10,874 nt of DNA from Fibrobacteraceae bacterium. Its GTDB lineage: Bacteria; Fibrobacterota; Fibrobacteria; Fibrobacterales; Fibrobacteraceae. Below, one piece after another: positions 5,805 through 10,874 of this stretch. The stretch spans positions 1-10,874 of the forward strand of contig JALNVO010000077.1 of the NCBI GenBank assembly GCA_023231365.1, given 5' to 3'. Under the pieces are notes generated by a model. That model was not told the DNA's origin. It saw nothing but the letters and a program-made list of their open reading frames with translations, and ran no database searches. The position numbers were made by a program, and so were the translations under genes. Position 1 is the first letter of the stretch, and every line of letters begins with the position of its first letter.

Positions 5805-6986
5805 CTAGTGGGAAAGAGTCTTGCGATATTCTTCTATCTCGTCGTGGTACTCGGAAACGGCGTTAGCTATGCGCTTTGCTATATCTTTTTGGCCCTGAAT
5901 CGAGTTCATATATTTTTCCTCTTCAGGGTTGCTGATAAATCCAAGTTCGAAGAGCGTGGCAGGCATGAATGCGCCAACGAGGACCATAAAGCCTGCACCG
6001 CCTGCTCCGGATCCCATTTTTTTGATCTTCCCGTCTTCGTAGGTCTTGATGAGGCTCTCCGTGAACATATAGCTGCTTTGTTTGTATTTCTCTAGCCGAG
6101 CTTCGATTTTGAACCATTCCACTGGAGATATTTCGTCTTTTCCGTCTTTATCTCCATACAAGGTGACGACTTTGTTTTCGCGTCGGGCAATCGCTTTGTC
6201 TTCTTCACTTTCTGGATCGCGGAGTACATAGACGCGGAATCCTTCGACTTTATTCTTGCGGGGGCCATCTACGGCGTTGCAATGCAGGCTGATGAACAGG
6301 TCGCCGTTCCAGCGGTTCGCTATTTGCGGGCGCTCGGAAAGCTCAATAAAAGTATCTGTTTCTCGGGTGAGTTTTACGTTGAATCCTTTTGCGGTAAGGG
6401 CTTTTTTCAGTTCTTTCGCGATGGAAAGCGCTATGTTCTTTTCTTGGCTGATTTTGCCGATGGCGCCTGGGTCTTTTCCTCCGTGGCCAGGGTCGATGAC
6501 AATGTTTTTGACTTCTCTCGAACCCGCTGCTTCCGAACCACTTTTATGGATGGGCAGGTCTGTCTGGGCCGGTTTGATGCAGGTTGGCGCTTGATTCTTT
6601 TGTTCGGAATCTTTGGAAATTGGCTGGGATAGGAGAATTCTTTTTGCAGAATCTAGCGAATAATTTTTAGAGAATGCTTCGCTGAATATTTCCATAGTCT
6701 CAGTAGCGGGAACCCAGATGGTGTCGTCTGCAAAGATCGTCGGTGTAGAAAGCTTAATGGCTTTTCCTGAAGCGAAAATATAGGGAAAACCGACTACAAA
6801 TGAACAGTTGAAGTTTTTCCCTTCTGCTTTGAAGTGCCTTTCTATGGGTTGCCAGCTGGTAGTGAGGCCTTCGCTTTTGGCGAGGTTCTCTATGTCCACC
6901 ATCCAGATTCCATCATTCTTGACAATAACGGGAAGGGCTTCTGCTTGTGAGAAGAAGCATAAGAAGAGAAGAATGGCGAAAATCAA
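5805..6986 (-). CDS. N-acetylmuramoyl-L-alanine amidase (Amidase_3) with N-terminal accessory domain
   Basis: A predicted periplasmic zinc amidase of 393 residues that would cut the bond between muramic acid and the stem peptide, as in daughter-cell separation. Residues 2-17 form a hydrophobic signal segment ending in QAEA. Residues about 19-120 resemble a copper-amine-oxidase-N-like domain (DGIWMVDIENLA, then TIWVPATETMEIF). A linker leads to the catalytic domain at about 160-390: IDPGHGGKDPGAIG with His168, SQEKNIALS with Glu182, LFISLHCNA with His235 and TLFELGFISNPEEE with Glu347, the expected zinc and catalytic residues. I chose the TTG at 6984-6986 because it overlaps the smpB stop as TTGA. 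It leaves no positive charge before the hydrophobic stretch. An in-frame ATG at 7079 would add 31 basic residues but lies 97 bases inside smpB. Function is sure, start is not. Confidence 0.88.
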   Translation of the reverse strand: MIFAILLFLCFFSQAEALPVIVKNDGIWMVDIENLAKSEGLTTSWQPIERHFKAEGKNFNCSFVVGFPYIFASGKAIKLSTPTIFADDTIWVPATETMEIFSEAFSKNYSLDSAKRILLSQPISKDSEQKNQAPTCIKPAQTDLPIHKSGSEAAGSREVKNIVIDPGHGGKDPGAIGKISQEKNIALSIAKELKKALTAKGFNVKLTRETDTFIELSERPQIANRWNGDLFISLHCNAVDGPRKNKVEGFRVYVLRDPESEEDKAIARRENKVVTLYGDKDGKDEISPVEWFKIEARLEKYKQSSYMFTESLIKTYEDGKIKKMGSGAGGAGFMVLVGAFMPATLFELGFISNPEEEKYMNSIQGQKDIAKRIANAVSEYHDEIEEYRKTLSH

Positions 6987-7468
6987 CGCTTTGCCGCTTT
7001 GACAATGCGCGCAATGGCCATTTTCTCGTCCCGGGCGATGAGATCTGCCCGTTTGTCCCTTTGATCCTTGCCTCGGCATATTCCTACTTCAATTTTTACG
7101 AAACGGTTTTTGAAATACAGTTTGAGCGGAATAAGTGTGAGCCCTTTGATTTCCTTTGCTTTGCGCATCTTCTGAATTTCGGAAACGTGCGCGAGGAGCT
7201 TGCGACGGCGGAGCGGTTCGTGTCCAAATCGCTTTGCGAAAAAGTATTCGTCAATGTGTGCGCCGACGAGCCATAGCTCATTCTTGTCTTCAGCGATATC
7301 TACCCAAGCGTCATTCAAACTGCATTTCCCTTCCCGGATGGATTTGATCTCAGAACCGATGAGCATCACACCGGTTTCAAAGCGGTCCTCGATAAAATAG
7401 AGGTGTTCCGCTTTACGGTTTGTGATAGTTGGAGTTCTAGAAGGATCTTTTTTCCCATTCTGAGTCAT
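6983..7468 (-). CDS. smpB: SsrA-binding protein SmpB
   Basis: A 161-residue SmpB, the partner that brings tmRNA to stalled ribosomes in trans-translation. Visible family motifs are NRKAEHLYFIEDRFETGV (17-34), LIGSEIKSIREGKCSLNDAW (36-55), GAHIDEYFFA (69-78), RRRKLLAHVSEI (87-98), KGLTLIPLKLYFKNRFVKIEVG (108-129) and GKDQRDKR (133-140). The last ten or so residues are basic (ARIVKAAKR), as expected for the tail that enters the mRNA channel. The first 15 residues are a polar extension before the conserved core. Its ATG overlaps the HU stop as ATGA, and its own stop overlaps the amidase TTG. The upstream sequence is only weakly Shine-Dalgarno-like (GAAGAA), which suits coupling to HU translation. 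No tmRNA gene lies in the window. Confidence 0.96.
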   Translation of the reverse strand: MTQNGKKDPSRTPTITNRKAEHLYFIEDRFETGVMLIGSEIKSIREGKCSLNDAWVDIAEDKNELWLVGAHIDEYFFAKRFGHEPLRRRKLLAHVSEIQKMRKAKEIKGLTLIPLKLYFKNRFVKIEVGICRGKDQRDKRADLIARDEKMAIARIVKAAKR

Positions 7469-7806
7469 TCTTCTTCGCCTTCGATCTTGTCGAGAATGAT
7501 GCTGTCCGGGGGAAGTGAATTAAAAAGTTTTTTGAGTTCCCGGCTCGGTTCGAAGATGGGGCGGATCTGTGCGTCTACATTTACTTTTTCGCCTGTGCGC
7601 GGGTTGCGGGCTGTGCGCGCTTCCCGCATACGGAGCTTGAACCGTCCGAAACCGCGGATTTCGATGTTTTTGCCTTCTGTGAGCGATTTGGCGATCGCGT
7701 CGAGAAAGCTTTCTATGATGACTTTGGTGTCAACTTGAGTAAGACCCGTGCGGGAGGCTATCTCTTCCACAATGTCTTTCTTTGTAATATTGCCTTGAAC
7801 AGTCAT
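7465..7806 (-). CDS. HU/IHF-family DNA-binding protein
   Basis: A 113-residue histone-like protein that bends and compacts DNA. The fold is visible in order: N-terminal helices (ITKKDIVEEIASRTGLTQVD, then VIIESFLDAIAKSL), the GFGRFKLRMREARTARNPRTGE segment (52-73) containing the DNA-binding arm motif RNPRTGE, and the closing PIFEPSRELKKLF. The core is about 90 residues as usual, followed by an extra tail of some 17 residues that turns acidic at the end (KIEGEEE). I cannot tell HU from IHF subunits by eye, so no symbol is given. The start at ATG 7806 is chosen because it overlaps the obg TGA as ATGA; an in-frame GTG at 7818 would add four residues. The position between obg and smpB suggests co-expression with translation genes. 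Confidence 0.93.
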   Translation of the reverse strand: MTVQGNITKKDIVEEIASRTGLTQVDTKVIIESFLDAIAKSLTEGKNIEIRGFGRFKLRMREARTARNPRTGEKVNVDAQIRPIFEPSRELKKLFNSLPPDSIILDKIEGEEE

Positions 7807-8801
7807 TTTGATTCCCACCCGATTTTGCGTTTGTGCTTGTTCGGAACGAGGGCATCCAAAGCTTTAACTAATTCCTTTGTGCCTTTGCCGTTGAGAGCTG
7901 AAGTACAAATTATCTTTTCTTTTTTTGTTTTGAAGATCTTAGCTGCTTTTTCAATGTCCAAGTCCGCCTTGTTGAGCGCGATGACGTATGGTTTTTCAAT
8001 AAGTTTTGGGTGAAAATTTTTGAGTTCCCTGCGGAGTGACTGAAATTTTTTGTAAGCGTCGGCTTCGAATCCGTCAATTACGAATAAAAGAGCGTTGGTG
8101 CGTTCGATGTGCTTCAAAAATTCGTGGCCGAGCCCTTTGCCTTCGGATGCGCCTTCAATAAGTCCCGGAATATCTGCGACGACGAATGTGCGCTCCGCAT
8201 AGCTTACGATGCCGAGTACGGGTTCGAGAGTGGTGAAGGGGTAGTCGCCGACTTTTGGGCGCGCGCTGGATATTTTGTTCACAAGAGAAGATTTGCCCGC
8301 GTTGGGGAAGCCGACGAGGCCAATGTCTGCGACGAGTTTGAGTTCGAGGAAGAGCTCTCTCTTTTCTCCGTTTCCGCCGCGGGTAGTCTTTTCTGGACCT
8401 TGTATGACCGCAGAGACGAAATGCGTGTTGCCGAGGCCTCCTTTTCCGCCCTTGGCAGCTATCCAGCGCTGTCCGGGTTCAGTGAGGTCTGCTAATATAC
8501 GCCCCTCGGCATCTTTGATGAGCGTGCCGCAGGGAACATCGACGATGAGGTCTTCCGCAGAAGCCCCTGTGCATCGGGATGCGCCGCCGTCCTTGCCACT
8601 TTCCGCTTTGTACGTATGCAAGTTGCCCATATCGAGAAGCGTTGTGTATTGCTCATTTGCGCGTAAAATAACGCTGCCACCTTTTCCGCCGTCGCCGCCG
8701 TCAGGGCCGCCGAGCGGTACGTATTTTTCACGACGGAAGCTGCAAAGCCCGTTGCCGCCTTTGCCGGAACGCACTTCTATGGTTTTTTCGTCTAGAAACA
8801 T
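7803..8801 (-). CDS. obg: GTPase Obg (CgtA)
   Basis: A 332-residue Obg GTPase that binds the 50S subunit and links ribosome assembly to growth state. The glycine-rich Obg fold spans about 1-158 (FLDEKTIEVRSGKGGNG, GGPDGGDGGKGGSV, AAKGGKGGLGNTHF). The G domain has G1 GFPNAGKS (164-171), G2 Thr190-Thr191, G3 DIPG (210-213), G4 NKAD (277-280) and G5 around TSALNGKG (300-307). There is no OCT domain; the protein ends soon after the G domain with a short basic tail. The segment after GNTHF reads VSAVIQGPEKTTRG, unlike the STNQAP-type stretch I expect there. GAGG lies four bases before the ATG. Neighbours rplU and rpmA, often upstream of obg, are absent; argC ends 31 bases upstream instead. Confidence 0.97.
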   Translation of the reverse strand: MFLDEKTIEVRSGKGGNGLCSFRREKYVPLGGPDGGDGGKGGSVILRANEQYTTLLDMGNLHTYKAESGKDGGASRCTGASAEDLIVDVPCGTLIKDAEGRILADLTEPGQRWIAAKGGKGGLGNTHFVSAVIQGPEKTTRGGNGEKRELFLELKLVADIGLVGFPNAGKSSLVNKISSARPKVGDYPFTTLEPVLGIVSYAERTFVVADIPGLIEGASEGKGLGHEFLKHIERTNALLFVIDGFEADAYKKFQSLRRELKNFHPKLIEKPYVIALNKADLDIEKAAKIFKTKKEKIICTSALNGKGTKELVKALDALVPNKHKRKIGWESK

Positions 8802-8831
8802 AATACCTCAGGGGAAAAGTGAAAAATGAAA

Positions 8832-8855
8832 ATTATAATCCGACGTCTTCGTCAA
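8832..8855 (-). promoter_or_regulatory. Candidate internal promoter elements before obg
   Basis: On the minus strand a perfect TATAAT (8837-8832) overlaps the end of argC, about 30 bases before the obg start, and TTGACG lies at 8855-8850. The spacing is 12 bases, well short of the usual 16-18, so a standard promoter is doubtful; the TATAAT alone may matter. Confidence 0.2.
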
Positions 8856-9798
8856 GCCCGAGTGCGATATTCATATTCTGAATCGCAGCACCCGAGGCGC
8901 CTTTGCCGAGGTTGTCGATGATCGTTGTGACCTGCATGGAATTTTCGTTCCCGAATACGTAAATATGGGCTTCGTTTGTTCCATTGCATTCTGTGGAATC
9001 GAGTGAACCGGCATCCAGCGTCGGCTCTGCTTCGTAGGGTAGCACTTTTACAAAGCGCGACGTTGCATAGTGCTTGGAAAGGATGTCATGTATTTCAACG
9101 ATGCTGGTTTTACGGGTCATTGAATTTTGGAAAAGAGCTGTAGAAACAGACATTCCCTTGTAGAATGGCCCGAGGATCGGGTTGAATGTCGGGTTTTTGT
9201 CTAGTCCGCACACCATCTTCATTTCGGGAAGGTGTTTGTGGTGATGCCCGAGCGCATAAGGGCGTGGAGCAAAAAGCTTTGGCGATTGCCCTGGATGGGA
9301 CATTTGCGCGCCTTCGGCTTCGTAAGAGGCGATCCTGTTCTTGCCGCCGCCTGAATAGCCGGTAATGCTGTAGGCGGCAAGGTCTGCACTGTGTTTCAGA
9401 AGTCCCGAGGCAATCAACGGATACACGCCTAGGATGAATCCCGAAGCATGACAGCCTGGATTCGCTATGCGGGTACTTCTGCGGATAGCGTCGCGAAATT
9501 TTGGAGAAAGTTCCGGGAGACCGTAAACCCAATCGGGGTTGGTGCGGTGTGCGGTGGATGCGTCGATGATTTTGGTCTTCGGATTGGTGCAAAGCGCAAC
9601 GCTTTCTTCTGCTGCGGCATCCGGCAGGCAAAGAAAGGTTACGTCGGAAATGTTTATAATGCGTTTCCGTTCATTTGTATCTTTGCGGAGTTCCGGTGCG
9701 ATGCGCAAAAGTTCAATGTCATCGCGTTTGGCGAGTCTTTCATAAATTTGGAGACCTGTCGTTCCCGCTTCTCCATCTACGAAAATCCGAAATTTCAT
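8833..9798 (-). CDS. argC: N-acetyl-gamma-glutamyl-phosphate reductase, type 2 (short form)
   Basis: A 321-residue enzyme that reduces N-acetylglutamyl phosphate to the semialdehyde with NADPH, the third step of arginine synthesis. It matches the shorter type 2 ArgC: FVDGEAGTTGLQIYERL (6-22, nucleotide-binding turn), LCLPDAAAEESV (57-67), IIDASTAHRTNPDWVYGLPE (77-96), the active-site NPGCHASGF with Cys116, GYSGGGKNRIASYE (147-160) and HKHLPEM (187-193). Near the C-terminus VTTIIDNLGKGASGAAIQNM is the conserved end motif. The ychJ-like gene lies 12 bases upstream and obg 31 bases downstream; no other arg genes are seen. AAGGA lies nine bases before the ATG, with a GGGTGAA stretch closer. The assignment to ArgC is sure, the type 2 class likely. 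Confidence 0.95.
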   Translation of the reverse strand: MKFRIFVDGEAGTTGLQIYERLAKRDDIELLRIAPELRKDTNERKRIINISDVTFLCLPDAAAEESVALCTNPKTKIIDASTAHRTNPDWVYGLPELSPKFRDAIRRSTRIANPGCHASGFILGVYPLIASGLLKHSADLAAYSITGYSGGGKNRIASYEAEGAQMSHPGQSPKLFAPRPYALGHHHKHLPEMKMVCGLDKNPTFNPILGPFYKGMSVSTALFQNSMTRKTSIVEIHDILSKHYATSRFVKVLPYEAEPTLDAGSLDSTECNGTNEAHIYVFGNENSMQVTTIIDNLGKGASGAAIQNMNIALGLDEDVGL

Positions 9799-9810
9799 TT
9801 CACCCGTTCC

Positions 9811-10308
9811 TTATTTGTTTGCGCCGCAGCATTTCTTGTATTTCTTGCCAGAACCGCAGGGGCAAGGGTCGTTGCGACCGATATCGGGTTCCGTTTTGTG
9901 AATGGTGGCTTGCTTCACGGCACGGCCATCGTAGAAAAACCAAGCATCTTTCACTTTGTGAAATTCGCCGAGTTCATGGTGGTCTCGGGTAATCGAACCC
10001 TGTTTGAATTTGGCGATGAATTCCACCCAGCCGATGTTCTTTTCTTCTTCGGTCTTGGTTTCGAGAATTTGTATGCCGAGCCACTCGGAGTTGCGACTCC
10101 AATCAGCGACGCTCTGTTCGTCGAAATCGGTTCGCTGAGTTACTTCGAGGGAATCCTTAAGCCATTTGATCTCTTGCTTCGCATAGGCTGTGTAACGGGA
10201 GCGCATAAGGGCTTCGGGTGTTGGAGCGGGAGTTGTTCCTTTAATAATCGGTTCACAGCATTCGGAGTATTTTTTACCGGAGCCGCAAGGGCAAAGTTCT
10301 TCAGACAT
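9811..10308 (-). CDS. ychJ: YchJ-like protein with two SEC-C zinc motifs
   Basis: A 165-residue protein of the UPF0225/YchJ family. It has SEC-C metal-binding motifs at both ends: CPCGSGKKYSECC (6-18) and GRNDPCPCGSGKKYKKCCG (144-162), each with the CxC and CC cysteines that bind zinc. Between them lies the YchJ middle domain (TPEALMRSRYTAYAKQEIKWL, then WLGIQILET, VEFIAKFK and the HELGEFHKVKDAWFFYDG strand pair). The SEC-C motif was first described in SecA, where it binds SecB, but the job of YchJ proteins is poorly defined, so no function is claimed. I chose ATG 10308 because AAGGA at 10316-10320 is seven bases upstream; a TTG at 10314 would add two residues. It heads the minus-strand block, since a terminator lies just upstream. 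Confidence 0.93.
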   Translation of the reverse strand: MSEELCPCGSGKKYSECCEPIIKGTTPAPTPEALMRSRYTAYAKQEIKWLKDSLEVTQRTDFDEQSVADWSRNSEWLGIQILETKTEEEKNIGWVEFIAKFKQGSITRDHHELGEFHKVKDAWFFYDGRAVKQATIHKTEPDIGRNDPCPCGSGKKYKKCCGANK

Positions 10309-10353
10309 ATCCAATTCCTTGTTCAGTGTTCAGAAAAATCAATTTTCATTTCT

Positions 10354-10386
10354 AAAAAAATCGCCTTGCTAAATTTAGCAAGACGA
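10354..10386 (-). terminator. Intrinsic terminator after the methyltransferase gene
   Basis: On the minus strand, 10386-10361 folds into a long stem built on the perfect palindrome CTTGCTAAATTTAGCAAG (10365-10382), extended by one G-U wobble and three more pairs. Seven T follow immediately (complement of 10354-10360). It lies 36 bases beyond the methyltransferase stop and separates that gene from the ychJ-led block. Confidence 0.9.
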
Positions 10387-10421
10387 CGGAAAAAAGGAAA
10401 TGGAGAATAGCTTTGTTTGCG

Positions 10422-10874
10422 CTATTCTGCGCTCTTTTTAAGGATCCAGAATTCTTCTTTGCCTTTGCGGGAAGGAAGGCTGTTTTCTGCAGGAATCCGC
10501 ATGGCAACATCGAAAATGCCTCCGAGGCGGGCCATGAGTTCTCCTTCGGAAGTAGAGTGTGGCGGCCCTTGGAGCGTGTTGCCGTTCATCAGTGGATAGA
10601 AAAACGCGATAACGATGCCATCGGCCTTGAGCATCTTCTGCCAAACTTCAAAGCATTCGTCGCGGCGGCCTGGGTGGATTGCAGAAAATGTGCAATAGTC
10701 GTAGATGATGTCAAATTGTTCTCCGCCCTTTTTCGGGTCTTTGGAGCTAAGCTCGAAAAGATCGAGGTCGAGCGACTTGAAGTTCTTGTGCTTGCGGGAG
10801 AGTCTGTCTAGTTCATCCACTGCAGTGGGGCTGAAGTCCACGGCGAGAACGTCGTGCCCTTTGAGCGCCCAAGC
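10422..10874 (-). CDS. TPMT-like class I SAM-dependent methyltransferase, 5' end outside window
   Basis: The last 150 residues of a methyltransferase that continues past the window edge, so its start and the first SAM-binding glycine motif are not seen. The visible part begins AWALKGHDVLAVDFSPTAVDE, the end of motif I with the acidic residue that contacts the SAM ribose. FDIIYDYCTFSAIHPGRRDE follows, with the pattern typical of thiopurine S-methyltransferase-type enzymes, then WQKMLKADGIVIAFFYPL and a final EEFWILKK strand. The TPMT fold class includes thiol, halide and metalloid methyltransferases in bacteria, and I cannot tell the substrate. A strong terminator follows the gene, which is therefore the end of its own transcript and not part of the downstream block. 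The open frame reaches base 10874 with no stop. Confidence 0.85.
   Translation of the reverse strand, partial: AWALKGHDVLAVDFSPTAVDELDRLSRKHKNFKSLDLDLFELSSKDPKKGGEQFDIIYDYCTFSAIHPGRRDECFEVWQKMLKADGIVIAFFYPLMNGNTLQGPPHSTSEGELMARLGGIFDVAMRIPAENSLPSRKGKEEFWILKKSAE

Noticed and set aside
8275..8829. A 184-codon plus-strand open frame opposite obg, rich in Pro and Ser
   Set aside because: Pro/Ser richness is what the reverse complement of glycine-rich Obg codons gives; no independent evidence of coding.
9448..10410. A 320-codon plus-strand open frame opposite argC and ychJ
   Set aside because: It lies wholly antisense to two genes with clear family motifs, and its translation shows no recognisable domain; the length reflects codon bias on the other strand.
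1..10874. Mobile elements, CRISPR arrays, tRNA or rRNA genes, defence or toxin-antitoxin systems
   Set aside because: I looked for transposase motifs, regular repeats, tRNA-like cloverleaf segments and small paired genes and saw none; gaps between genes are short and ordinary.

Overview
This window looks like ordinary core chromosome from a Gram-negative bacterium with an outer membrane. It holds a signal-peptide-bearing Omp85-type barrel, a lipoprotein, a RodZ-like morphogenesis protein and a periplasmic amidase, but no plasmid, phage, insertion sequence, CRISPR or toxin genes. The protein flavour (cysteine-free L31 with a charged tail, single-POTRA barrel, short type-2 ArgC, TPMT-like methyltransferase) and the mix of strong and absent Shine-Dalgarno sites make me think of the Fibrobacterota (Fibrobacter or a relative). 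That assignment is an inference from memory, not a search result.

Layout. Bases 27-1606 (+): rodZ-like gene and hisB, joined by an ATGA overlap. Bases 1614-2213 (-): a LysM-type lipoprotein converging on hisB with 7 bases between the stops. Bases 2302-2622 (+): rpmE2 followed by a strong intrinsic terminator. Bases 2737-4017 (+): a compact BamA/TamA-like barrel. Bases 4083-4697 (+): family I inorganic pyrophosphatase. Bases 4698-4944: convergent gap with several hairpins. Bases 4945-10308 (-): a long run, in transcription order ychJ-like, argC, obg, HU-like, smpB, amidase and, after 113 bases, yebC. Bases 10422-10874 (-): 3' part of a TPMT-like methyltransferase with its own terminator.

How the genes fit together. 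The minus-strand block combines ribosome biogenesis (Obg), trans-translation (SmpB), nucleoid structure (HU), cell-wall hydrolysis (amidase), arginine synthesis (ArgC) and a translation or transcription regulator (YebC). Obg-HU-SmpB-amidase are linked by three consecutive 4-base start/stop overlaps (ATGA, ATGA, TTGA), which suggests translational coupling and supports a TTG start for the amidase. HisB and ArgC sit away from other genes of their pathways.

I do not see a new biological system here. The points most worth checking are the overlap chain, the G-rich tract and hairpin before yebC, the one-POTRA barrel, and a few family-motif deviations (Obg, pyrophosphatase).
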